Source: Verrucomicrobiota bacterium (GTDB lineage Bacteria > Verrucomicrobiota > Verrucomicrobiia > Opitutales > Opitutaceae). Taken from it: 64,000 bases of DNA. The stretch lies in assembly GCA_023428905.1 (NCBI GenBank), contig JAEYWP010000004.1:372001-436000 (forward strand), given 5' to 3'. The translations under genes and the position numbers were made by a program. Below, piece by piece: positions 51,427-59,735 of this stretch; the stretch's first letter is position 1; every line of letters starts with the position of its first letter. Under the pieces are notes generated by a model that did no database searches, was not told the DNA's origin, and saw only the letters and a list, made by a program, of their open reading frames with translations.

Positions 51427-51690
51427 TCAGCGCAGGAGGCCGAGGACGGCGAGGGCGAGAACGACGATCAGGAGGATCGCCACGTACATCCACACGGGGG
51501 AGAGTTCGCCGCGCCGGCGCGGGGAGGTTTGTTCCGATTCGGGTTCCGGCAGGTCGAGGCCGTCGTAGATGCTCTGTTCATCCCAGCCGGTGCGTTCATC
51601 CGCGCCGCACTCGGGGCAGGCGCGTGCGTTCTTCGGGATGTCCGCGCCACACTGGGCGCACGTCGGGGGAGCGGAGCGGTCGCGCGGCAT
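51427..51690 (-). CDS. Zinc-ribbon protein with C-terminal membrane anchor, 87 aa
   Basis: N-terminal zinc ribbon 'CAQCGADIPKNARACPECGA' (two CxxC pairs, about 11-30), an acidic linker, and a C-terminal membrane helix ('WMYVAILLIVVLALAVLGLL', about 67-86), so it is tail-anchored with the ribbon in the cytoplasm. No enzyme domain. It lies 7 bases after the AI-2E transporter gene on the same strand and is likely cotranscribed with it. Role unknown; possibly an adaptor or metal-responsive membrane protein. Confidence 0.75.
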   Translation of the reverse strand: MPRDRSAPPTCAQCGADIPKNARACPECGADERTGWDEQSIYDGLDLPEPESEQTSPRRRGELSPVWMYVAILLIVVLALAVLGLLR

Positions 51691-51697
51691 GATCAGT

Positions 51698-52840
51698 TCA
51701 GGCCGCCGGCAGGTACTTGTATTTGAGCAGGCGCCACGCCGTGACGAAAAACGCGGTCAGCGGAATCGCCAGCACCATGCCCAGCACGCCGTCGAGGGCC
51801 GTGCCCCAGAAAAACACCGCGACAATGATCGTCACCGGATGCAGTCCGGTGCGGTCGCCCATGATCTTGGGGGTGAGAACCCAGCCTTCCAGGGTCTGCA
51901 CTGCCACTTTCACCAGGAGGACAAGCGCGACCAGCTGCATGCCGCCACCCTCCTGAAGCAGGGCGAGCGGGATGGTGATGGCGATGCCAAGTATGGTTCC
52001 GAGGTAGGGTATGATGTTGAGCAGCCCCAGGAGCAGGCCGATGAAGAGACCGAACTTGAGACCGACGACGCTGAAGCCGATGGCGTAAAGCACGCCCATC
52101 ATCAGCCCGATGAGGAGCTGCCCGCGGAAGAAGGACACCACGATGGCGATGAACTCCTGCACCAGGAAGACGACGTCGGCGCGAATGGACGGACTGAGGA
52201 AGGGCAGGTGTTCGGGCAGGCGCCGGGTTCCATCCGTGCGGGAGAGCAGAAAGAAGAACAGGTAGATCGGCACGATCGCCAGGTGCATGAGGAAACTAAC
52301 CGACGCCCAGGCGCCCTCTGATATCACCTTGAGCGAAGGGAGCAGGAATGCCGGGATCTTTGCGGCCTGGTCCTGGATGGCCGTGACGGCGGCCGCGATC
52401 GTGGGGTTTTCCATCAGGCGGTTGAAGACCTCGATCCAGCGCGGCGAATACAATTTCACGTACTCCACGCCGTTGGCCCAGAGCTTCGGCACGTAGGCGA
52501 TAAAATCGAGTATCTGCGATGCCAGCGGTGGCACCACCACCACCAGGACGCAGGCGATGGCCGCGACAAACAGCGCATACAGCGTCACCACCGCCAGGGT
52601 GCGCCGTCCATGGGTCCGTCGCTCCACCAGGTCCACCAGCGGCCTGAGCATCAGGGCGAGGATCCCCGCCACCGCCAGCGGCCAGAGCACATGGGCGAAG
52701 TGGCCGATCAACTTTCCGCTGAGGGCGAAAAGAAAGATCAGGAGCGCACCCGACGCCACCAGAGCGAAAAAGCCGACGGTAAAGGCGAGGAGCCGTCGCT
52801 GGCCTTCCGTGAAAAGCGGTGCGGGCGTTTGCTCGGACAT
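51698..52840 (-). CDS. AI-2E family transporter (PerM/TqsA-like)
   Basis: 380-residue inner-membrane protein with about eight hydrophobic segments and the family region 'FSVVGLKFGLFIGLLLGLLN' followed by 'IIPYLGTILGIAITIPLALL' near the C-terminal half. Members export autoinducer-2 or act as Na/H antiporters; many remain uncharacterised. N-terminal 'FAHVLWPLAVAGILALMLRP' is also typical. It lies 62 bases downstream of the RND gene on the same strand, with room for its own weak promoter. Confidence 0.88.
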   Translation of the reverse strand: MSEQTPAPLFTEGQRRLLAFTVGFFALVASGALLIFLFALSGKLIGHFAHVLWPLAVAGILALMLRPLVDLVERRTHGRRTLAVVTLYALFVAAIACVLVVVVPPLASQILDFIAYVPKLWANGVEYVKLYSPRWIEVFNRLMENPTIAAAVTAIQDQAAKIPAFLLPSLKVISEGAWASVSFLMHLAIVPIYLFFFLLSRTDGTRRLPEHLPFLSPSIRADVVFLVQEFIAIVVSFFRGQLLIGLMMGVLYAIGFSVVGLKFGLFIGLLLGLLNIIPYLGTILGIAITIPLALLQEGGGMQLVALVLLVKVAVQTLEGWVLTPKIMGDRTGLHPVTIIVAVFFWGTALDGVLGMVLAIPLTAFFVTAWRLLKYKYLPAA

Positions 52841-52902
52841 GGGCGGAAACGTTCGTCCTCACCCCAGCGCTGGCAACGCGAAAGACGCCGACCGACCGCG
52901 GA

Positions 52903-55230
52903 TCAACGCAGCCGGGAATGGTGGCGGAAGAACCACCGCGCGATCGCGGGCAACACCAGCATGGCGGCGAGCATGTTCACGAGAAACATGAAGGTGAGGA
53001 GGATTCCCATGTCGGCCTGGAACTTCAGGTCGGAGAATATCCAGGTGCTGACACCGATGGCGAGGGTGAGGCCGGTGAAGGCGACCGCGCTGCCGGTCTG
53101 GGTGTAGGCGCTGTACATGGCGTCCTCGAAGAACTCCCCGCTGCGCAACGCGCTTTCCAGCTTGGCGAAAAGGTAGATGCCGTAATCGACCCCGATGCCG
53201 ACGCCGAGAGCGACCACGGGCAGGGTCGACGTCTTCAGGCCGATCCCAAGATAAACCATCATCACGTAGCCCAGGCAGGAGACCATCACGAGCGGGGCGA
53301 TGATGCAGACCGTCGCCTTGAGGGAGCGGAAGGTGAGCAGGCACAGCACGATGACCGCACTGAAGACCCAGAGGAGAATGGGGAACTGTGCTGCGTCCAC
53401 CACTTCGTTGGTCGCGGCCATGACTCCGGCGTTGCCAGTGGCGAGTTGGAAACGCGCCTTTGGCGAAGGATGGCTCTGCGCAAAACGCTTCACCGCGTCG
53501 GTCACGGCCTGAAGGGTCTCGGCCTTGTGGTCGGCGAGGAAAATCATGATCGGCATCACGCTGCCATCCGCGTTGAGAAGGCCGGTGGAGGTTTCGATCG
53601 GCGACACCGCCTGCGCCAGCGCCTGCTGGTTGCGCGGGAGAATCCGCCACTTCAGCGATCCTTCGTTCCAGCCGGCGTTCACCACTTTGGCCACGCTCGC
53701 CACACTGGTGACCGATTGCACGCCCGGCACGGCCCGCATCTCGCCCTCGAACGTATCCATCAGTTGGACGACATCGTAGTCCACGCAGCCATTCGGCACC
53801 GTTTCCACGATCACCGACAGGATGTCCACGCCGATGCTGAACTTCTCCGTGATCAACCGGGAGTCGCGGTTATAGGTGGAGTCCTGGTGCAGCTCCGGCA
53901 CGCCGGCGTGCAGGTCGCCGATCTTGACCTTGCGCGAGGTCTGCAGGCCGTAGAGCGTGAGCAGGCCGCTCACCACCAGGATGATGATGGAGGGGGTCGG
54001 CTCCATCACCACGGCGAGGCGCCGCCACCACACGTCGGTCACGGTCTTCCGCGCCAGCACCCGCGCCTGGTAGCGGTCGCTGACCCGCTGGTAGGAAAGC
54101 AGGATCGGGAGGAGGAAAAGATTGGTCAGGATGATCACCGCCACCCCCAGCGACGCGGTGATGGCAAGCTCCTGGATCGCCGGAATTTTCATCACCAGCA
54201 TGGTGATGAAGCCGAGGGTGTCGGTCAGCAGGGCGACGCCGCCCGGGACCAGCAGCTGGCGGAAGGCGGAACGAGCCGCACGCACGCTGTCAGCTCCGGC
54301 AAAGACCTCTGCACGGTAGGCTCGCACCATCTGCACGCCGTGCGAGATGGCTATGGCGAAGATCAGGAAGGGAACGAGGATCGAAAGTGGGTCGATCCCA
54401 TAACCGAGGGCCCGCAGGAGCCCGAGTTGCCAGATCACCGCGGCGACCGAGCAAAGCAGGGGCGACACGGTCATCCGGAAGGAATGCGAATAGAGGTAGA
54501 CGAGAATCGCGGTCAGGACGAAGGAGATGCCGAAAAACAGGAACACCTCCCGGGCGCCCTCGCTCACGTCACCGATCACCTTGGCAAAACCGATGAGGTG
54601 CACGCCGACTTGCTCACTCTGAAACTGGCTGCGGATGCGGGTCTCGAACGCGCGGGATACCTCCCGGTAATCAAGCGCCTGCCCGGTCTTGGGATCCGTA
54701 TCCTGGAGTTGGACACTGATGAGCGCGCCGGTGAAGTCGTTCGCCACCAGCTGGCCCATCTTGCCGGATTTCAGGATATTCTCCCGCACGCGGGCGAAGC
54801 CCTCCGGGGTCGGTTGAAAATCGGCGGGAATCACATTGCCGCCGGCGAAACCGTCCTCCACCACCTCGACAAAGCGCACATTGGGGGTGAAGAGCGACTG
54901 GACCTGGCTGCGCTCCACCCCGGGGATGAAGAAGACCTCGTCAGTCGCGCGCTGGAGGGTTTCGAAAAACCCCGGGGTGAAGATGTCACCCTCCCTCGCC
55001 ATCAGCGCGATCAGGACGCGATTTGCGCCGCCGAACTGCTCCTGGTGTTTCAGAAAAGTCGCGATGTAGGGGTGGTCCTGCGGGAGGCCCTTGGCAAAGC
55101 TTGCATCCACCCGGGTCCGCGCGGCCAGAACCGCCATCACCACCGTCAGGGCGGCAAAAACGAGGAGGAGGAGGCCGCGCCGCTGGAACACGAAGTCCTC
55201 CACAGCGCGTTTGAACGAGGTGAGGCTCAC
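52903..55230 (-). CDS. RND/MMPL family transporter
   Basis: 775-residue inner-membrane transporter of the MMPL/hopanoid-RND type, thought to move lipids or hydrophobic compounds using the proton gradient. The two-fold repeat of six TM segments plus large periplasmic loops is visible: N-terminal helix 'GLLLLVFAALTVVMAVLAAR', then 'DPLSILVPFLIFAIAISHGV' and 'LGVGIGVDYGIYLFAKLESA', the last matching the sterol-sensing-like TM4 pattern of MMPL. It starts with GTG 55230 overlapping the YCF48 stop (GTGA). It ends the DUF1302-DUF1329-YCF48 operon, whose products probably form one envelope system. Confidence 0.9.
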   Translation of the reverse strand: MSLTSFKRAVEDFVFQRRGLLLLVFAALTVVMAVLAARTRVDASFAKGLPQDHPYIATFLKHQEQFGGANRVLIALMAREGDIFTPGFFETLQRATDEVFFIPGVERSQVQSLFTPNVRFVEVVEDGFAGGNVIPADFQPTPEGFARVRENILKSGKMGQLVANDFTGALISVQLQDTDPKTGQALDYREVSRAFETRIRSQFQSEQVGVHLIGFAKVIGDVSEGAREVFLFFGISFVLTAILVYLYSHSFRMTVSPLLCSVAAVIWQLGLLRALGYGIDPLSILVPFLIFAIAISHGVQMVRAYRAEVFAGADSVRAARSAFRQLLVPGGVALLTDTLGFITMLVMKIPAIQELAITASLGVAVIILTNLFLLPILLSYQRVSDRYQARVLARKTVTDVWWRRLAVVMEPTPSIIILVVSGLLTLYGLQTSRKVKIGDLHAGVPELHQDSTYNRDSRLITEKFSIGVDILSVIVETVPNGCVDYDVVQLMDTFEGEMRAVPGVQSVTSVASVAKVVNAGWNEGSLKWRILPRNQQALAQAVSPIETSTGLLNADGSVMPIMIFLADHKAETLQAVTDAVKRFAQSHPSPKARFQLATGNAGVMAATNEVVDAAQFPILLWVFSAVIVLCLLTFRSLKATVCIIAPLVMVSCLGYVMMVYLGIGLKTSTLPVVALGVGIGVDYGIYLFAKLESALRSGEFFEDAMYSAYTQTGSAVAFTGLTLAIGVSTWIFSDLKFQADMGILLTFMFLVNMLAAMLVLPAIARWFFRHHSRLR

Positions 55231-56228
55231 GGTTGGGAAGGCGGTCGGTCGGGCGTGGCCACGGTTTCTGCGGGTCCATCCGCTTTGTCCGCAGGGGGTG
55301 GTGGCGGCGGGGGCTCCAGTCGGGCCACACCGCCTTCGCCAAAGGCGAGGACAAAGCCGTCTGGAGCTTCCACCAGGGCCGAGACCACCCAGATCAGCGG
55401 AGTCTCCCAGCGCTGGAAGGTCTGTCCGTCGTCGTGACTGATATAAAAATGCCTGGCTTGCCCGCCCACCACAACGGTGCCGGAGGTGAGCCGCACGCCC
55501 GCGCTGAGAAGCACCGGGTCGATGCCGGCGGCGGGTTGCCAGGTGACTCCCTCGTCAACTGACCGGTAGACGTGCCCGCGCAAGCCGTAGACGAGCAGGG
55601 CGTCCGGCAGGGCGATCATGCCATTGAACGAACCCTCGTACCCGACGTCCACCGCCTCGGAAGGTGTCCTGACATCGCGAATACGGCGCAGGGTGCCGGC
55701 TTCGCCGGCGGCGAAAAAGACCTCGAAGCTGTGAACGTGGAGGTGATTGAGGTGCAGCTCCTCCTCCAGCAGCCGGACCGGGTTCCAGGTGCGGCCGCCA
55801 TCGTAGCTGTGGAAGGCGGCGCCGTAGGCCCCGACGGCGAGAACATGGCGGTTGTCGAAGGTGGTGACGTCCAGCAGCGAGACGTCGGGTCCGAGCGTCT
55901 CGCCCTGGAGCGACCAGGTGGTGCCGCCGTCGCGGGTGGCCAGGATCGTGCCGAGGTGGCCCACGGCCCACCCGTGCTGCAGGTCGGTGAATGTGACCGC
56001 GGTCAGGGTCGCGGCGGAGGGGGTGTGCAGGACCTCCCAGCTGCGCCCGGAATCATCGCTGCGCACGATGTTGCCGCGTTCGCCCACCGCCACCACCGCG
56101 TGCCCGACCCGGCAGGCATCGAGCAGCAGCCCGCGGGTCACGACGGAAGCGGGTGCGGCGGACAGGGTGCCCGCCGCACCGGCGAGGGCGAGCAGGGCGT
56201 GAGCGGACCAGCGGCCCAACCAGTTCAT
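55227..56228 (-). CDS. YCF48/BNR-repeat beta-propeller protein, exported
   Basis: 333 residues with a signal peptide and repeated 'DSGRSWEVLHT', 'DGGTTWSLQGETLG', 'DGGRTWNPVRLL', 'DEGVTWQPAAGID' and 'DDGQTFQRWETPL' units, the BNR/YCF48 beta-propeller pattern. Plant and cyanobacterial YCF48 helps photosystem II assembly, but in heterotrophs these proteins accompany RND transporters and may help assemble them or bind substrate in the periplasm. The C-terminal 35 residues are Pro-rich. ATG 56228 directly follows the DUF1329 stop, and the stop overlaps the RND start. Confidence 0.88.
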   Translation of the reverse strand: MNWLGRWSAHALLALAGAAGTLSAAPASVVTRGLLLDACRVGHAVVAVGERGNIVRSDDSGRSWEVLHTPSAATLTAVTFTDLQHGWAVGHLGTILATRDGGTTWSLQGETLGPDVSLLDVTTFDNRHVLAVGAYGAAFHSYDGGRTWNPVRLLEEELHLNHLHVHSFEVFFAAGEAGTLRRIRDVRTPSEAVDVGYEGSFNGMIALPDALLVYGLRGHVYRSVDEGVTWQPAAGIDPVLLSAGVRLTSGTVVVGGQARHFYISHDDGQTFQRWETPLIWVVSALVEAPDGFVLAFGEGGVARLEPPPPPPPADKADGPAETVATPDRPPSQP

Positions 56229-57569
56229 TCAGCGAACGCCCTCGCGGCTCAGCGCAGCGGGGGTGTAGTCGGCGGCGGTGCGTTTGATGCTGAAGTCGTA
56301 CATCTTGCTCTCGTTGTCCAATCCGATGGCGAGGTAGCGTCCGGCCTGCAGGTCCACGTGCACCTCGAGGGTGCTCCAGAAGACCGGAACATCATAATAG
56401 TTGATGCAATGCGCCTCGGACACCCGCCAGAGTTCACCGCGCTTGTCGTACTGGTCGACCGCGAGAATCTGCCAGCTGTCCTCGTCGACGTAGAAGGTGC
56501 GGCGTGGATACAGGTGGTTGGTCCCCGGCTTGAGCGTCGCTTCCACCACCCAGACGCGGTGGAGTTCGTAGCGGGTGTGATCCTGGTTGATGTGCAGGGG
56601 GCGGAGGATGTCCGCGTACTTCAGGCTGTCGCTATGCAGCGCGTAGGCGTTATAGGGAACGATCACTTCGCGTTTGCCCACCAGCTTCCACTCGTAGCGA
56701 TCCGGGGCGCCGTTGAACATGTCGAACTGGTCGGTCGTGCGCATCCCGTCGGAGGCCGTCCCCGGATTGTCATAGGCCACGTTGGGGGCGCGCCGGACCC
56801 GGCGCTGACCGCTGTTGTAGACCCAGGCGCTGCGGGTCTCCTTCACCTGGTCGAGGGTCTCGCGCACGAGGAGGATCGAGCCGGCGAGGCGTGCCGGTGC
56901 GAGGACGTTCTGCTTGAAGAAAGTCAGGGTGTTGCCGACCTCCTCCGGGGAAATGTCGGCCCGGGCGTAGTTGAAGAAGAACTCATCCTCGAATTCGACC
57001 AGGCTGTAGCTCCCATTGCGGAGCGGGGCGGCCTGCGCAATGGTGCGGACGGCGGCGTCGCCACGGTAGCGAAGCAGATGATTCCAGATCACCTGCAGGC
57101 CGTTTTCGGGGATGGGAAAGGGGATGCCCGCCACCACGCCCTCCACCCCTGACCCGTCGTTCACCAGCCGGGCGGTGCGGGCGTAGGTGCGGGTGGCTTC
57201 TTCGATGCGGGCGGGGACCGAGGCGCTGCGCCGCGTCGGATAGAGCGGCATCTTGTAGGTGGGGTAGGCCTTGAGCAGGGCGACGTGGCCGGCGCTGAGA
57301 CGATCCTGGTACTCGGACAGATTCGCCGCGGTGATGGTGGCGAGCGGGCGGTCGCCGGCGAAGGGGTCGGGATGGTGCTGGCCGCGCCTGTATCCCTCGG
57401 GGGCCTTCACCCCGCCGTCCCAGGCGGGGATGGTGCCGGCGGCGTTGCCCGCCTTCTCCGCGCCGAGGGGGGAGAGGTCGGCGCCGAGGCGGCCGGGATC
57501 TGGCTGGCCGGACGCGGCCGTGGCGAGGAGGGGCAGCAGGCCGAGGGCGAGGAGGTCGCGGAGTCTCAT
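56229..57569 (-). CDS. DUF1329 exported protein (LolA/LppX-like fold family)
   Basis: 446 residues with a signal peptide ('MRLRDLLALGLLPLLATAAS') and DUF1329 blocks: 'AGTIPAWDGGVKAPEGYRRG', 'PFPIPENGLQVIWNHLLRYR', 'YVVEA'-like 'RVWVVEATLKPGTNHLYPRR' and 'VDEDSWQILAVDQYDKRGEL'. The family is periplasmic, proposed to have a LolB-like fold and to carry hydrophobic molecules. It is 12 bases after the DUF1302 gene and directly before YCF48, in the order common in Gammaproteobacteria. Confidence 0.9.
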   Translation of the reverse strand: MRLRDLLALGLLPLLATAASGQPDPGRLGADLSPLGAEKAGNAAGTIPAWDGGVKAPEGYRRGQHHPDPFAGDRPLATITAANLSEYQDRLSAGHVALLKAYPTYKMPLYPTRRSASVPARIEEATRTYARTARLVNDGSGVEGVVAGIPFPIPENGLQVIWNHLLRYRGDAAVRTIAQAAPLRNGSYSLVEFEDEFFFNYARADISPEEVGNTLTFFKQNVLAPARLAGSILLVRETLDQVKETRSAWVYNSGQRRVRRAPNVAYDNPGTASDGMRTTDQFDMFNGAPDRYEWKLVGKREVIVPYNAYALHSDSLKYADILRPLHINQDHTRYELHRVWVVEATLKPGTNHLYPRRTFYVDEDSWQILAVDQYDKRGELWRVSEAHCINYYDVPVFWSTLEVHVDLQAGRYLAIGLDNESKMYDFSIKRTAADYTPAALSREGVR

Positions 57570-57581
57570 GGCGCAGATGGG

Positions 57582-59543
57582 TCAGAAGGAATATTTGATC
57601 GTGGTCGCGACATAATCGCGGTCGTTGAGCAGGTTGTAGCGCCCGCCGCCGAAGAAGTTGACGTATCGGAATTCCCAGGACCAGGCGTTCTGCCAGGAGA
57701 ACTCCGCCACCAGGTTCACCGATTTTCGCCCTTCCACGAAGTTGCCGAGGGGAAGGGGAGTGTTGCCGCCGACGTCATGGACAAAGGCGATCGCGGGGAA
57801 GACGTTCACCCCCGCGAAGAGGTTGTTGTATTCGAGCCGCCCGATCACCTGGTAGCCCCAGGAAAAGTCGTCCGCGAAGGCGCCGTACGGCGTGGCGGCG
57901 AGGACGGTGCTCCCGGGCGAGGTGGTATTGGTCATCGCGGCCTGGCTGCCGCTGGTGAATGTCCCGGAGCCGTCAAAACGCAGGATGTTCTTGTCGGGCA
58001 GATCCGCCATCACTCCGCCGATCTCGCCCACGAGGGTAAACTGACCCGCTCCCAGCATCGGGCCGAAGACCTTGGTCAGGGTGGTCTGGCCGGTCCAGAC
58101 GTCGCGCCGCCGGTACCCGGGCACATACCGGCCATACTGGCCGAAATAGCCCCCGAGCTGGTTGTTGGGCGGACCGAAGGTGGGGCTGAGGGTGGAGAGG
58201 GCGGCGAAAAGGAGTTCCACATCGTCCACCTGCAAGGGCACGTCGTGTTTGTAGGAGATTTCGCCCTGCCATGCGATCCCGGTGCCGCCGAGGCTGGTGT
58301 TGAAGCTGGCCCCGAGCATCTGGATGTCTTCGGGGAATTCGATGAAGTAGCGCGCAGTCCCGGCCGCGGTGAGGAGGGCGATCTGTCGGGCGCCGTTGAC
58401 CGCGGCCTGCGTCTGCGGCGCCTGGAGCGTGGCCCGTTGCTGTGCGGTCAGGGCGGCGGGATTGGTCTGTGCCAGCGTGAGAAGTTGGAAAAGGCCCTGG
58501 GCCTGCGCCCCGGCCTGTTCCGCGGGGAGACCGGCGCGCAGGAACACCTGGGTGAGGGGGCCGGTGAGGTTCGGGTTGACCGCAGTGGTGGGGGTGCGGG
58601 CGCTGATCACCGGCAGCCGGCTGTGGTAGTTCGCGAAATAGAGGCCAAATTCGGTGTCGGCCAGGCTCGGCACGGAGAGGCGCAGGTTGGCTCCGAACTG
58701 GGAAAAATTGTTCCCCTCATGGTCGAGATCACGCGGCACGCCGCCGAGGGGCTGCAAGTCGGACAGCGCTCCAAAACCGAGGTAGACGGCGCGCCCGCCC
58801 GGGCTGGCAAAGTCGTTGGTGCTAAAATACGTTCCGGCCGGGTCGATCCGGGTGGGACGGAACTCGAGCAGCCAGAAGGCCTCCACCGTGAGATTGTCCG
58901 TGAGGCCATAGGAACCGCGGATCATGTTCACCGGCAGGAGCGCTTCGCGTAGTTCCGCGCCGGGGACGCGGAGGCGGGAGACGTCGATCGCGTTGATGAC
59001 GTTGATGCCGTTTGGAATGAAGGTGCTTTCGCCGAGGTTCAGCACCTGGCGCCCAAAGCGCAGGTCGAGGGGGCGGCCTGAGAGGTCGAAGGAGCCGCGC
59101 ACATAAAAGTCGAGGATCTCGGCCTCCGAACCCACCCGCTCCAGGGCTTCATTGGAGAGCGCGGTGCGCGCGCGGTTGTCGTCCTCGTTCTCAAAGTCGT
59201 AGAAATAGGTGCCGCGGATGAAGGCGCCGTAATTGCGCCACTTCAACTCGAGGTCGTGGGTGCCCTTGAGCACGGTCGAGGCCCAGCCGCGGGGATAGTT
59301 GAGGTTGCCGTCGTCGGTGTTGACCGAGTTCTGCAGGCCCCCGTTGGCGACGCCGTAATAGGCGGGGTCAGGGTCGTCCAGGCGGTAGAGCGCTCCGGCC
59401 GAGAAGGTCGAATCAAAGGTGATCTTCAGTTCGCCCACGTCATAGACCAGCGCCGAGGCGGAGGGCACCGACGCGAGTCCGAGGGTCGCGGCCAAGACAG
59501 GTAAAAGCGCCGGGCGAGGTGCACGCAGTTTGTTCGAGTCCAT
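57582..59543 (-). CDS. DUF1302 outer-membrane channel-like protein
   Basis: 653 residues. The signal region runs to 'ASVPSASA', then 'LVYDVGELKITFDSTFSAGA' and 'YRLDDPDPAYYGVANGGLQN' mark the start of a DUF1302 beta-barrel; further blocks are 'LRFGRQVLNLGESTFIPNGI' and 'TVEAFWLLEFRPTRIDPAGT'. It ends 'LLNDRDYVATTIKYSF' with a terminal Phe expected for an outer-membrane barrel. ATG 59543 is the signal-peptide start; the frame is open upstream but without coding character. First gene of the operon that continues with DUF1329, YCF48 and RND. Confidence 0.9.
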   Translation of the reverse strand: MDSNKLRAPRPALLPVLAATLGLASVPSASALVYDVGELKITFDSTFSAGALYRLDDPDPAYYGVANGGLQNSVNTDDGNLNYPRGWASTVLKGTHDLELKWRNYGAFIRGTYFYDFENEDDNRARTALSNEALERVGSEAEILDFYVRGSFDLSGRPLDLRFGRQVLNLGESTFIPNGINVINAIDVSRLRVPGAELREALLPVNMIRGSYGLTDNLTVEAFWLLEFRPTRIDPAGTYFSTNDFASPGGRAVYLGFGALSDLQPLGGVPRDLDHEGNNFSQFGANLRLSVPSLADTEFGLYFANYHSRLPVISARTPTTAVNPNLTGPLTQVFLRAGLPAEQAGAQAQGLFQLLTLAQTNPAALTAQQRATLQAPQTQAAVNGARQIALLTAAGTARYFIEFPEDIQMLGASFNTSLGGTGIAWQGEISYKHDVPLQVDDVELLFAALSTLSPTFGPPNNQLGGYFGQYGRYVPGYRRRDVWTGQTTLTKVFGPMLGAGQFTLVGEIGGVMADLPDKNILRFDGSGTFTSGSQAAMTNTTSPGSTVLAATPYGAFADDFSWGYQVIGRLEYNNLFAGVNVFPAIAFVHDVGGNTPLPLGNFVEGRKSVNLVAEFSWQNAWSWEFRYVNFFGGGRYNLLNDRDYVATTIKYSF

Positions 59544-59735
59544 GGCGTGAAGGGGTGGCCTGCCGTTAGGCCCAGGGGGTTGGAGGTTGCAGACGCGGGG
59601 TGACGCAACGTACGCCGGTGAGAAAAACCACGCGTAGGGGCGGTTCAAGGACGAAAACCCTGCATGGATTGTCCGCAACTGTGCATCGGCAACTTTGACG
59701 CCGTGGCTGAAGTGGTGATCCTTGCCGTCCGCACC

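Noticed and set aside
52819..55437. An 872-codon open frame on the + strand across the RND gene
   Set aside because: Antisense to a gene with clear RND features; the translation is His/Asp-rich low complexity with no domain.
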